NCBI RefSeq assembly: GCF_902833045.1
Contig: NZ_CADFDU010000002.1
Location: forward strand, 124,001 to 188,000
Length of the DNA stretch: 64,000 nucleotides
From: Burkholderia sp. BCC0322
GTDB taxonomy: Bacteria; Pseudomonadota; Gammaproteobacteria; Burkholderiales; Burkholderiaceae
Direction of reading: 5' to 3'
Part shown: positions 35,102-44,106 of the stretch, one piece after another
Position numbering within the stretch: position 1 is the stretch's first letter
Layout: every line of letters starts with the position of its first letter
The notes under the pieces: generated by a model
Seen by the model: the letters and a program-made list of their open reading frames with translations, nothing else
The model's database searches: none
Told to the model about the DNA's origin: nothing
Made by a program: the position numbers and the translations under genes

Positions 35102-37345
35102 ATGATCGATCCGGTATTGCCGCGGCCGGCGCGTTTCGCCGGCCGCGTATTCATCGCCATCGTGCTGGCCGCGCCGCTCGTCGCGCATGCGCTGCCGAGC
35201 TACGACACGGTGCGCCGCAACTGGCGCAGCTCCGACTGGGTGCTGCTCGCGCGCGACGGCACGCCGCTGCAGCGCACGCGCGTCGACCTCGCCGAACGGC
35301 GCGGCGACTGGGTGTCGCTCGCCGATGTGTCGCCCGCGTTTCGCGAGGCGATCGTCGTGTCGGAAGACAAGCGCTTTTATGAACACAGCGGCGTCGACTG
35401 GCGCGGCATCGCCGGCGCCGCATGGGGCAACCTGTGGAACGAGCGCACGCGCGGCGCATCGACCGTCACGATGCAGCTCGCCGGACTGCTCAGCGATTCG
35501 CCGCGACGGTCGGGCCAGCGCTCGCTGCCGCAGAAGGCGACGCAGGCGGTCAACGCGCTGCTGCTCGAACGCGGCTGGCGCAAGGACCAGGTGCTCGAGG
35601 CGTACCTGAACCTCGTGCCGTTCCGCGGCGAGACGATCGGCCTCGCCGCGCTGTCGCAGGTACTGTTCGGCAAGGCGCCGTCGGGCCTCGACGCCCGCGA
35701 AGCCGCGATCGCGGCCGCGCTCGTGCGCGCGCCCAATGCGACGCCCGCGAAAGTCGCCGAGCGCGCATGCCGGATCCTGCGCGACATGCATGCCGAGCAG
35801 GCTTGCGCGTCGCTCGACGGCTACGTGCAGCTCGTCACCGCGCGTCCGGCCAGCGCCGCGCGCGACGACGGCGCCGCCCTCGCCCCGCACTTCGCGCGAC
35901 GCATCGCGGCCGAGGTGCGGCCAACGGCCGGCGCACAGGTGCGCACGACGCTCGATGCGCCGCTGCAACGCTTCGCGCGCGACACGCTGATGCGCGCGCT
36001 GACCGAACTCAACGCGCCCGCGCACCGGCGCAACGTGCAGGACGGCGCGGTCGTCGTGATCGACAACGCGACCGGCGAGATTCGTGCCTGGGTCGGATCG
36101 TCCGGCGCGCTGTCGAATGCGCGCGACGTCGATGCCGTGCTCGCGCCGCGTCAGGCCGGCTCGACGCTCAAGCCGTTCCTCTATGCGCAGGCGATCGACG
36201 AGAAACGGCTGACGGCCGCGTCGCTGCTCGACGATGCGCCGATCAACCTCGCCGCCGGCGGCGGCCTGTACATTCCGCAGAACTACGACAAGGATTTCAA
36301 GGGCTGGGTGAGCGTGCGCAGCGCGCTCGGCGGCTCGCTGAACGTGCCGGCCGTGCGTACGCTCGTGCTCGTCACGCCGCACCGCTTCGCACGTACGCTG
36401 ACCGCGCTCGGCCTGCCGCTCGCGCAGGAAGGCGACTACTACGGCTTCAGCCTCGCGCTCGGCGGTGCGGACGTCACGCTGCTGTCGCTCACCAACGCGT
36501 ACCGCGCGCTCGCGAACGGCGGCGTTGCCCGCAAGGTCGTCGACGTGCCCGTGCCCGTGCCCGCGCCGGCTTCCGGCGCATCGGCCGCCGCGCAAGCCAC
36601 CGACGGTACGCGCGTGTTCAGCGAGGCGGCCAGCTTCGTCGTGACCGACATCCTCTCCGACAACAATGCCCGCGTGCGCACGTTCGGCTTCGACAATCCG
36701 CTCGCGACGCGCTTCTTCTCGGCGGTCAAGACCGGCACGAGCAAGGACATGCGCGACAACTGGACCGTCGGCTTCACGTCGCGCTATACGGTCGGTGTGT
36801 GGGTCGGCAATGCGGACGGCTCGCCGATGTGGGACGTGTCCGGCGTCACGGGTGCGTCGCCGGTGTGGTCGGCTGTCGTCGGCTACCTTCACCGCGACCA
36901 GCCGAGCCGCGCGCCGCGCGCGCCGGTCGGCGTCGAGACGCGCCGCATCACGTTCGAACGCGATATCGAACCGTCACGCAACGAGTGGTTCATCGCGGGA
37001 ACCGCGCTCGACACGATCCGGCTCGCCGCCCCCGTCACGCCGGGCAAGGACGGCGCACGCGCGCCGCTGACGATCGGCGCGCCAACCGACGGTACGATCT
37101 TCGCGATCGACCCGGACATTCCGCCGAAGAACCAGCGGATCTGGTTCGAGCGCTCGGCCGGGCGCGCGTCGAAATTCGCGTGGCGACTCGACGACAAGGT
37201 GATCGGGCATGCCGATCGCGTCGCGTGGATGCCGTGGCCGGGCCGGCACCGGCTCGAACTCGTCGATGCGCGCGGCAATGTGGCCGATGCGATCGGCTTC
37301 GAGGTGCGCGGCGCTTTCGCGAAGGCGGCCGCGCGCAAGCCCTGA
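35102..37345 (+). CDS. pbpC: Penicillin-binding protein 1C (bifunctional peptidoglycan synthase)
   Basis: A 747-residue protein with one N-terminal membrane anchor (about residues 15-32). A family 51 glycosyltransferase domain carries the catalytic glutamate in VVSEDKRFYEHSGVDW (about 88). A transpeptidase domain has STLK (354-357), GGSLNVPA and KTGTS (543-547). A C-terminal BiPBP_C domain occupies about 665-735. It polymerises and cross-links peptidoglycan on the periplasmic side. The coupling to the alpha-2-macroglobulin gene (10 bp gap) matches the pairing seen across proteobacteria. The ATG at 35102 is preferred over an adjacent TTG. Confidence 0.94.
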   Translation: MIDPVLPRPARFAGRVFIAIVLAAPLVAHALPSYDTVRRNWRSSDWVLLARDGTPLQRTRVDLAERRGDWVSLADVSPAFREAIVVSEDKRFYEHSGVDWRGIAGAAWGNLWNERTRGASTVTMQLAGLLSDSPRRSGQRSLPQKATQAVNALLLERGWRKDQVLEAYLNLVPFRGETIGLAALSQVLFGKAPSGLDAREAAIAAALVRAPNATPAKVAERACRILRDMHAEQACASLDGYVQLVTARPASAARDDGAALAPHFARRIAAEVRPTAGAQVRTTLDAPLQRFARDTLMRALTELNAPAHRRNVQDGAVVVIDNATGEIRAWVGSSGALSNARDVDAVLAPRQAGSTLKPFLYAQAIDEKRLTAASLLDDAPINLAAGGGLYIPQNYDKDFKGWVSVRSALGGSLNVPAVRTLVLVTPHRFARTLTALGLPLAQEGDYYGFSLALGGADVTLLSLTNAYRALANGGVARKVVDVPVPVPAPASGASAAAQATDGTRVFSEAASFVVTDILSDNNARVRTFGFDNPLATRFFSAVKTGTSKDMRDNWTVGFTSRYTVGVWVGNADGSPMWDVSGVTGASPVWSAVVGYLHRDQPSRAPRAPVGVETRRITFERDIEPSRNEWFIAGTALDTIRLAAPVTPGKDGARAPLTIGAPTDGTIFAIDPDIPPKNQRIWFERSAGRASKFAWRLDDKVIGHADRVAWMPWPGRHRLELVDARGNVADAIGFEVRGAFAKAAARKP

Positions 37346-37368
37346 GCGCGTGAGACCGTGAGCCGGCG

Positions 37369-37985
37369 TTACTCGCCGGCCACGTTTGCCTTTGGCGGCT
37401 GCGGCTGTGCGGAGAAATCGAGCGTCGGCGCGACCGAGATCGCCGCCGCGTTCGCCACGCCGAAATTCGGACGCGGCTGGTAGCCGAAGATCCTCGCGAT
37501 CACGACGCCCGGGAACTGGCGGATCTGCACGTTGTAGTGCTGCACCGTCTTGATGTAGCGACCGCGATGCGGTTTTCCGTGCCTTCGAGCTGCGTCTGCA
37601 GATCACGAAACGCTTCGTTCGCCTTCAGCTCCGGGTAGCGCTCGGACACCACCATCAGCCGGCTCAGCGCCGCCGACAGCTCGCCCTGCCGCTGGTCGAA
37701 CGCCGCGAGCGCGGCCGGGTCCTTCGCCATTTCCGGCGTCATCTGCACGCTGCCCACGCGCGCACGGGCCGACGCCACCTCGGTCAGCACGCGCGCCTCG
37801 TGCGACGCGTAGCCCTTCACCGACGCCGCGAGGTTCGGCACGAGATCGGCGCGGCGCTGGTACTGGTTCAGCACTTCGGACCACGCGGCATTGATGTCCT
37901 CGTCGGACGACTGGATCGCGTTGTAGCCGCACCCCGCGAGCGGAGCCAGCACGCAGCACACGAGCAGGATTCGAAACCATTTCAT
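37369..37985 (-). pseudogene. lemA: lemA, frameshifted near the 3' end
   Basis: A LemA-family lipoprotein (lipobox LAGC at about residues 16-19, then NAAWSEVLNQYQRRADLVPNL and the coiled coil). The frame is broken near 37557-37562. The family reads ENRIAVARNRYIKTVQ, but here the codons run from GTC GC straight to TAC ATC, so 10 bases appear lost between short GCG direct repeats. The other frame continues convincingly (YIKTVQHYNVQIRQFPGVV) to TAA at 37369. As read, the product would end with about 14 unrelated residues. An assembly or read error cannot be excluded. LemA genes typically pair with a TPM protein gene, which lies 82 bp upstream on the same strand. Confidence 0.8.
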
Positions 37986-38067
37986 CGTGGATTGTTTCCG
38001 GTTGAACGCTCCGGCTGGAGCGGTAGGTGAAAAGAATCGGGTGCGCGGGAAAGCCGTGCGCAGCGCG

Positions 38068-39489
38068 CTACCAGCGGCCCGATGCGCCGCCGCCACCGCT
38101 CGAGCCGCCGTCGCCGCGGAACGCATCGGAGCTCGACCGCGATCGGGAGCCGGACGAAGAAGACGACGACGAAGACGAACCGATGCCCATCAACTTCGCC
38201 CAGATCACGGCGAGCACGCACAGCACGCTGAAGATGCCGGACAGCACTTCCCCGACCGAATAATCCATCTCGCGCCCGATCGCGATGATCATGAACAGCG
38301 TCCCGCCCACGATCGCCGTGTATTTGCGCACGCGCGCCGACAGAAACAGGTTGATGCCGAGCAGGCACGGCGCGATACCGGCCGCCGCCGGGACGAACAG
38401 CGCCGCACCCAGCATCGCTCCGGGACTGCCGTTGAAGATCGCGCCGACCGGCAGCATCACGATCGGCACGACGGCCGCCACGAGCCAGGCGGCCAGCAGC
38501 GCCACCCTGCGGCGCAGCCGGCGCCACTGCGCGACCACGCCCAGCACGACATTGGCAAGCGCGAGCAGGAACCAGAAGCGCGCGCCGCCCGTGTTCGTGC
38601 GTTTCCGCTCAGGCAGGCCGTTCGGCTGGTACTTTTCGCCGCCGCTTCGTGCGTCGCGGGGCGATGCGTTCGTGGCGCCGGTCGTGGCCGCTGCTTCCGT
38701 TGCGTATGCGTCGTCGCGCCCGCCGGGCGCTGCCGCGGGTGCCGCGTGCTCCGGTGTGGCGACGTCCGCCGGCAACATTTGGCGCGTCAACGCATCCACC
38801 GCATCGCTGATGCCGGCTTCAATATGGTTCTCGCGGAATGCCGGCACGATCCGCTCGCGGATGATCCGGCCCGCGACGATGTCCGGAATCGTCCCTTCGA
38901 GCCCGTAGCCGACTTCGATCCGCACGGTATGGTCGTTGAGCGCTGCGACGAGCAGCAGCCCGTTGTTGACTTCGGCCTTGCCGAGCTTCCAATGGTCGAA
39001 TACGGTGGTCGCGAACTGTTCGATCGTCGCTTGCCCGGTCGACGCGACCAGCAGGATCGCTGCCTGTACGCCGAGCCGTTGTTCGAGCGCAGCGAGGCGG
39101 TCGGTCAGTTCGGATGCGCAGGCGGTGCCGAGCACGCCCGTCGTGTCCGTCACGCGGCCTTTCAGCGGTGGCGCGGCTTCGGGTTGTGCGGCGACCGGAT
39201 AGGCCGCTGCGGCAGCCACATGCGTACAGGCCGACTGGGCCGGGGTGAAAAGCGCGGCGACCGACGAAGCCGCGACGGCGGTACCGCCGTCTTCGGTGGG
39301 CGCTGCCGTGGCCGCGCCGCCGAACAGCAGGACCGCGCTTGCCAGCAAGGCCGCGGCCTGCCAGAAGCCGGGCCTGCCGGCCGCACCCTTCATGCCGCGC
39401 GTGCGCCGAATGCCGTTTCGGGTCGTGCCTGCCCGCGATGCCGGATCGCCCTCACCGCCCGGCCGGCCCGTCTGTCGTTTCAAGTTCAT
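38068..39489 (-). CDS. TPM domain protein (YgcG family), membrane anchored
   Basis: A 473-residue protein. A signal segment (residues about 42-62) is followed by a TPM domain (GRVTDTTGVLGTACASELTDRLAALE and VRIEVGYGLEGTIPD near the end of the domain). Several membrane helices lie at about 300-440. The tail has a run of nine serines, then SGSRSRSSSD and a Gly-rich end GGGGASGRW, the classic YgcG-type finish. TPM proteins sit at the envelope; the biochemical role is unclear. It is commonly next to lemA, as here. A methionine at residue 33 (39393) is an alternative start giving a cleaner signal peptide. Confidence 0.85.
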   Translation of the reverse strand: MNLKRQTGRPGGEGDPASRAGTTRNGIRRTRGMKGAAGRPGFWQAAALLASAVLLFGGAATAAPTEDGGTAVAASSVAALFTPAQSACTHVAAAAAYPVAAQPEAAPPLKGRVTDTTGVLGTACASELTDRLAALEQRLGVQAAILLVASTGQATIEQFATTVFDHWKLGKAEVNNGLLLVAALNDHTVRIEVGYGLEGTIPDIVAGRIIRERIVPAFRENHIEAGISDAVDALTRQMLPADVATPEHAAPAAAPGGRDDAYATEAAATTGATNASPRDARSGGEKYQPNGLPERKRTNTGGARFWFLLALANVVLGVVAQWRRLRRRVALLAAWLVAAVVPIVMLPVGAIFNGSPGAMLGAALFVPAAAGIAPCLLGINLFLSARVRKYTAIVGGTLFMIIAIGREMDYSVGEVLSGIFSVLCVLAVIWAKLMGIGSSSSSSSSSGSRSRSSSDAFRGDGGSSGGGGASGRW

Positions 39490-39609
39490 GTCGGAAACGG
39501 CGCGCCGGCTCCATCGGGAACGGCGCGTTCTCTCGTCGTTTTTAATCGTCCCGCAGCATAACCAATTGTGAAAGGAACTGAAAGGTTTCCAGCCGACTTC
39601 CGGGCCTCG

Positions 39610-39993
39610 TCATTTCAATATGCCGCCATATCTCCCCGATACCGGCGCATACGTTTCAAAACGGTTGTCCTCCGCGGTTTCGATCAGCAGCCGGCCGCAC
39701 GCGGTGCATTCGTACGCGGTTCTTTCAAGACAGTGGAGGCGCGTGTGCAAATGGTCGTGAAGCACGTTGCCATGATCGAGTTGCAAGCCGATGTAGTCGC
39801 TCGAATAACCGCGACTCACGAGCCAATCAGACGTCTCGCCCAGCTGCGCGGCCACGACGTAGCTTTGCACCTCGCTCACCAGCCAGTCGAAAAACGGTCC
39901 GTACGCCGTATCCTTGAGAATCCTTGCCTTGTAAGGCAGCGAATCGCAGTTGTCCCGAATCGTGTCTCCGCATATACAACTGATCTTGCTCAT
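39610..39993 (-). CDS. Small cysteine-pair protein, unknown function
   Basis: A 127-residue soluble protein with two cysteine pairs, CIC near the N-terminus (SKISCICGDTI) and CTAC near the C-terminus (YECTACGRLLIE), suggesting a zinc ribbon. I do not recognise the family by name. It is AT-richer than its neighbours, and surrounding DNA to about 40.3 kb is similar, pointing to acquisition. A GGGGAA precedes tandem ATGs at 39996 and 39993; the second has better spacing. A following interrupted ORF lies nearby on the other strand. Confidence 0.6.
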   Translation of the reverse strand: MSKISCICGDTIRDNCDSLPYKARILKDTAYGPFFDWLVSEVQSYVVAAQLGETSDWLVSRGYSSDYIGLQLDHGNVLHDHLHTRLHCLERTAYECTACGRLLIETAEDNRFETYAPVSGRYGGILK

Positions 39994-40216
39994 CATTTCC
40001 CCGGTGCTTGCCTTACCGTGATTGCAGTGAATCCGGATACCTTTATCGGTCGCCGCTTTTTCTTCGCTCCAGGCCGTTTCCACCTGACGTTCCGAACGGT
40101 CCTCTCAAGCCGCAAGCCATTGTGCGCCGCGATGGATTCGGTCGACAATATCGAGCACGCGATGCATTCGGACACAAACGACAAACCGACGCAGGCCGAT
40201 TCCGGAGTCGACCAGA

Positions 40217-40504
40217 ATGACAACCGAAACCGAGGGGAAGCTGCTCCAGTACGGCGTACAGATCGTCCCGCTCTTCCTGGGGCTGTATTCAGGCGATGCG
40301 CTGTAGGATGCCTATCTGCATGGCGGCATCCTGGAGTGTCACCAGGCCCGGTTGCATCCCATGACGTGCTGCTGGATCACGCCGGATATGGGCGAGCACT
40401 ATCAGCAGTTGCTGATCGGCCATTGGCACACGCTCGTGCTCAGCATGGTACTGAGCCTGTTGCTCGGCTACGTGATGGCGCCGGCTCGTCCGCCGCGCAA
40501 CTGA
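40217..40504 (+). pseudogene. Small ORF interrupted by in-frame amber stop
   Basis: Reading from ATG at 40217 gives 29 codons (MTTETEGKLLQYGVQ...), then TAG at 40304-40306, and then 65 further open codons in the same frame to TGA at 40504. The later part contains a hydrophobic segment (LVLSMVLSLLLGYVMA). The composition across the stop is coherent, so the simplest reading is a 95-codon membrane protein gene inactivated by one nonsense change. No ribosome site of note precedes it and I do not recognise the family. Confidence 0.4.
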
Positions 40505-40683
40505 CGCGCGTAACCGCCAGAGCAGGACTGCGCACGACACGCTCGACGGCAGGTCGCTCCCGGTCGCAGGCAGGCCTGACGAGCCAAACGGGCAAGCAGC
40601 GCCCCGATTCGGGACCTAGAATATGAACGGCACCGCACCTTCGGCGCCGACCGGTTGCCCCACTCTCCTCAAGGCCAGCGACC

Positions 40684-41373
40684 ATGAACACTCCCCCCAG
40701 GCGTTTCATCCGCCCCGCGCTGGGCACGCTCTGCCTCGCCACCCTCGCGACGCTGCAGGCTTGCAACGGCGATGCCTGCTTCGGTGTGGATGTCTGCTTC
40801 AACAACAACACGCAGACCGTCGCGATCTCGGGCACGGCCGCGACGGGCGACGCACTCGCCAGCGCGCAGGTAACGATCAGTTGCGTGACGGGTTCGGCGA
40901 CAACGCTGACGGATGGCGGCGGCAACTACAGCGTAACGGTCAATGCCGCGCTGCCGTGCGCGATCACCGTGACGTCGGGCGGCACGAGCCTGCATTCGCT
41001 CGCGTACGCGGGCGGCACGTTCAATACAACCCCCGAGACCGAACTGATGCTGGCCTATCTCGCCGCCCAGCTCGGCACGAACACGGCCACAATGATCGGC
41101 AATTTCCAGGGTAATCCGCGCTATCAGCAGGCGATGAACAGCTCGAGCACCGTGCAGGCCGCGCAATCGGCCGTGGTCACGAACCTGCAGCAGCGCTATT
41201 CGGTCACGCTCGCGGCATCGGCCTTCCTGAGCACGCCGTTCACGGTCGGGCAGCCGGGTGTCGACGGCGATCTCGTCGCGCTCGCGAAAGCCGGCGCGAT
41301 CGACTCGAACGGGATGCCGGACCCGGCTGCCGTGTCGCTGCTGACGCAGGCCGGCGCGGCGCATCCGCTGTAA
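40684..41373 (+). CDS. Putative lipoprotein with carboxypeptidase-regulatory-like fold
   Basis: A 229-residue protein. A lipoprotein signal ends at LQAC (Cys27). Residues about 45-105 (TVAISGTAATGDALASAQVTISC, followed by a GGNYSVTV strand) resemble the repeat of carboxypeptidase-regulatory-like domains. The rest is Ala/Thr/Ser-rich with no catalytic motif. The mature N-terminus has several cysteines (CNGDACFGVDVC) that may form disulfides. It would be anchored in the outer or inner membrane. Monocistronic; convergent with the GNAT gene. Confidence 0.7.
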   Translation: MNTPPRRFIRPALGTLCLATLATLQACNGDACFGVDVCFNNNTQTVAISGTAATGDALASAQVTISCVTGSATTLTDGGGNYSVTVNAALPCAITVTSGGTSLHSLAYAGGTFNTTPETELMLAYLAAQLGTNTATMIGNFQGNPRYQQAMNSSSTVQAAQSAVVTNLQQRYSVTLAASAFLSTPFTVGQPGVDGDLVALAKAGAIDSNGMPDPAAVSLLTQAGAAHPL

Positions 41374-41412
41374 GCGGCCGGCGGCGGGAAGAAGATCGCC
41401 CGGTAGCGGGCG

Positions 41413-41955
41413 TCAGGTGCGCGCTTCGGGCTCGCCGTCGGCCAGCAGCGCCCAGCGTTCGTGGTCGCGCCATTCGCCGCCGATGCGCAGATAGCGCGGC
41501 GAAAACCCCTCTTTCGTGAAACCGAGCCGCCGAACCAGCGCAAGCGACGCGTGGTTGCCGGGCTGGATGTTCGCTTCGAGCCGATGCAGCCCGAGTTCGC
41601 CGAACGCGACGCCGATCGCCGCGCGCATGGCCTCGGTCATCAGCCCCTTGCGGCTGAACGCCGCCATGCCGTAGTACCCGAGATACGCACTCTGGAACAC
41701 GCCGCCGACGATCTCGTTGAGGTTCACCACGCCGACCACCGCCCCTGACGTACGCTCGCGCGCGACGAGGCCGACGTTCGGCCCCGTCAGGCAACGGGCG
41801 AACCACTGGTCGAAACCCGCCTGGTCGGTGAACGCGTCGACCCACGGCAGATGGTGACGCCGGCTCGCGCGATTGGCGGCGATCAGGTCGGCGGCGTCGG
41901 TTCGGGCGACGCGGTTCAGCAGGATCGGGCTCATGGGTCGGTCGACAGGCGGCAC
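41413..41955 (-). CDS. GNAT family N-acetyltransferase (RimJ/RimL type)
   Basis: A 180-residue acetyltransferase. The acetyl-CoA binding region is visible as YYGMAAFSRKGLMTEAMRAAIGVAFGELGLHRLEANI, followed by NHASLALVRRLGFTKEGF, typical of the RimJ/RimL group. It acetylates a protein N-terminus or a small amine; the target is unknown. The GTG at 41955 directly follows the stop of the upstream MFS gene and has GGAGAGG 8 bases before it, so the two are coupled. ATG at 41934 is the alternative. Confidence 0.85.
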   Translation of the reverse strand: MPPVDRPMSPILLNRVARTDAADLIAANRASRRHHLPWVDAFTDQAGFDQWFARCLTGPNVGLVARERTSGAVVGVVNLNEIVGGVFQSAYLGYYGMAAFSRKGLMTEAMRAAIGVAFGELGLHRLEANIQPGNHASLALVRRLGFTKEGFSPRYLRIGGEWRDHERWALLADGEPEART

Positions 41956-43209
41956 TTACGCGGCCTCTCCGCGCCCGCACACGACGGGCGCGGCCTGCGC
42001 CTGTTGCTGCGACAGGTACCGCAGCAGCTTGGTGACCATCCACACGACGATGCACGACAGCGCGACGAAGAACACCGCGAGCGGCGTCAGCACATGAATC
42101 GACACGAAACCGGCCAGCCCCATCATCGCGGACGACACCAGCAGCAGCGCACATCCGAGGATCGCGCTCGTCAGGCCCGCGATATGCGGAAACAGCGAGT
42201 TGCCCTTGGCCATCAGCGTCGGGTACATCGCGCCCGCGCAGAAGCCCATCACGAGCACCGGCATCGCCAGCGTCCAGACGCGCAGCCCGACGGTCAGCGC
42301 CAGCACCAGCATCGCGACCGACGCGCCTGCCATCACGCGCGCGCCGATGCGCAGCCGTTGCTCGGCGCTCGGCAGCCCGGGCCCGTGAATCCGGTTCGAC
42401 AAGCCGCCGAGGAAATACATCAGCCCGATCCCGAGCGCGAGATAGCCGAAGAAAGTCGGCGGCTTGTGCAGCGTGGTCTGCACCATGAACGGCCCGACGA
42501 TGTTGAACACGAGCAGGATGCTGTAGCACAGCCCTTGTGCCAGGAAGCAGCTCTGGAACACCGGGCTCGCCAGCACCTTGCCCGCGTTCGTCATCAGCGT
42601 GCGCGGCTCGAGATGCACCGGTTTCGGCAAGGTTTCGCGGTAACGCCACAGCAGCGCCCACATCACCAGCGAGTACACCAGCAGGAACACGAGGCACGCG
42701 CGCCAGCCGAACCATTCCTGCAGGTGCGCGCCGATCACCGGCGCAACGATCGGCGCGAGCCCCCACGCGATCGACATGTACGTAAACGCGTGCATCAGCG
42801 CCTGGCCGGAGAACGAATCGGTGATGATCGCCTTCGCGAGCAGGTTGGTGGTCGCGATCCCGAAGCCCTGCAGGCAGCGCGCCAGCACGAACGTCTCCAG
42901 GTTCTGCGCGCCGAGCGACAGCAGGCAGCCGATCGTGTAGATCACGAGCCCGAACGCGAGCACGCGCTTGCGCCCGTATGCATCGGCGACCGGCCCGAAG
43001 ATGAGCTGGCCGAGCGCATAGGCCGCCATGTAGCCGGACACGCTCGACTGGATCGCCTGCGGCGTGGTCGCGAACGAACGTGCCATGTCGGGCAGCGCGG
43101 GCACGTAGATGTCGATTGCGAGCTGGCCGGCGGACGCGAACAGGCAGATCAGGAACAACAGGAATCGCGGCGAATTCGACTCGCGCGCGGGAGTGGGCGT
43201 GGCGTTCAT
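41956..43209 (-). CDS. Bcr/CflA family multidrug efflux MFS transporter
   Basis: A 417-residue twelve-helix transporter. The early QLAIDIYVPALPDMARSF and the YALGQLIFGPVADAYGRKRVL loop are diagnostic of the Bcr/CflA drug:H+ antiporter group (bicyclomycin, chloramphenicol, sulfonamides). The start at 43209 (MNATPTPARES) precedes helix 1; no strong ribosome site is visible and the upstream frame is unsupported. Its stop abuts the GTG of a GNAT gene, giving a two-gene efflux and acetylation unit that may act on the same compound class, which is inferred. Confidence 0.88.
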   Translation of the reverse strand: MNATPTPARESNSPRFLLFLICLFASAGQLAIDIYVPALPDMARSFATTPQAIQSSVSGYMAAYALGQLIFGPVADAYGRKRVLAFGLVIYTIGCLLSLGAQNLETFVLARCLQGFGIATTNLLAKAIITDSFSGQALMHAFTYMSIAWGLAPIVAPVIGAHLQEWFGWRACLVFLLVYSLVMWALLWRYRETLPKPVHLEPRTLMTNAGKVLASPVFQSCFLAQGLCYSILLVFNIVGPFMVQTTLHKPPTFFGYLALGIGLMYFLGGLSNRIHGPGLPSAEQRLRIGARVMAGASVAMLVLALTVGLRVWTLAMPVLVMGFCAGAMYPTLMAKGNSLFPHIAGLTSAILGCALLLVSSAMMGLAGFVSIHVLTPLAVFFVALSCIVVWMVTKLLRYLSQQQAQAAPVVCGRGEAA

Positions 43210-43513
43210 GACGACCGGGAAGGATTCAGGCAGCGGTGACGCAGCCACGCGATGTTCGAATTGCGAACACGCGTGCGGCGCGGCGAATTCCGTATTGTGC
43301 CTGTTGTGGGGTCGCGCGGCCGGATTACCCTGGCACGGGCGAGGTTGAATGCCGGTTGCGGGATGGCCGGGAATCCGCTGTCGGTAAGACACCGGCGGCC
43401 TCGCGCCGCTTTAATTCTGGTTTAAGCCGGCCCCCGCATAGTCGCCGATGGCTCTCTCCGCGAGCCGCACGATTCGTTCATTATTGCTTCGATCAGTCTT
43501 GTTTGATGGAGAT
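43210..43513. other. Divergent intergenic region
   Basis: About 300 bp between the efflux gene and the secreted protein gene. No gene, repeat or clear operator was recognised; the stretch 43410-43500 is AT-richer and probably holds the rightward promoter. Confidence 0.4.
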
Positions 43514-44041
43514 ATGAAGATGCGATTCCGTTCGTTCATGGCGGCGGGCACACTGGCGCTCGCGCCCGTGTTCGCGCTGGCCGGGCAGACCGGCGCCGCC
43601 GTCGCCCAGCCGATATTCGTCAACGTCAACGGGCAGACCGTGCCCGTGAAAGCCGAAACACGCGTGGTACAGACGGCCGTCGGCCCGATGAAGGTCAGCA
43701 CGTGGCGCTGGCAGAGCCCGCAAGGCGGCGCGAGCTTCGAGATGCAGACGTCGTCGTCGGGCGGCATGCCGCCGGCCGCGGCGCTTCGGCAGATGCAGGC
43801 CGCGCAGTACCAGATGCAGGCGGCCCAGGCGCAGATGGCCGCGATGCAGCAGCAGATGATGGCGCTCCAGCACGTCGCGCTCGCCAACGCATTCGGGATG
43901 TCGGCGCCGCAACCGGTCGGGTTCGCGATGCCGCCGTGGGCAATGCCCGAGCCGGTGCTCGTCATCGTGCCGGCGCAGCCGCCCGCGCGCTCCACGGCGC
44001 CGGCAGTGCCGGTCGCACGCGGGCCGGAAATCAAGGCCTGA
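43514..44041 (+). CDS. Secreted Met/Gln-rich protein of unknown function
   Basis: A 175-residue protein with a Sec signal (about residues 1-24). A beta-like region (PIFVNVNGQTVPVKAET) is followed at about 90-125 by a remarkable Met/Gln/Ala repeat (RQMQAAQYQMQAAQAQMAAM, then QQQMMALQ) with regular Gln-Met spacing, probably an amphipathic helix. The tail is Pro-rich. No cysteines are present. Methionine-rich periplasmic segments can bind Cu(I), but this is only a hint. The start is supported by GGAG 5 bases upstream. It ends in a strong terminator. Confidence 0.7.
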   Translation: MKMRFRSFMAAGTLALAPVFALAGQTGAAVAQPIFVNVNGQTVPVKAETRVVQTAVGPMKVSTWRWQSPQGGASFEMQTSSSGGMPPAAALRQMQAAQYQMQAAQAQMAAMQQQMMALQHVALANAFGMSAPQPVGFAMPPWAMPEPVLVIVPAQPPARSTAPAVPVARGPEIKA

Positions 44042-44080
44042 CGCGTTTCGCGTCGCCGGCCGACCAGCGTCGCTACCGAA

Positions 44081-44106
44081 ACCGCCGGCACGCGCCGGCG
44101 GTTTTT
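44081..44106 (+). terminator. Rho-independent terminator
   Basis: ACCGCCGGC-ACGC-GCCGGCGGT (9-bp stem, 4-base loop) followed by TTTTT, about 40 bases after the Met/Gln-rich gene stop. Confidence 0.9.
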
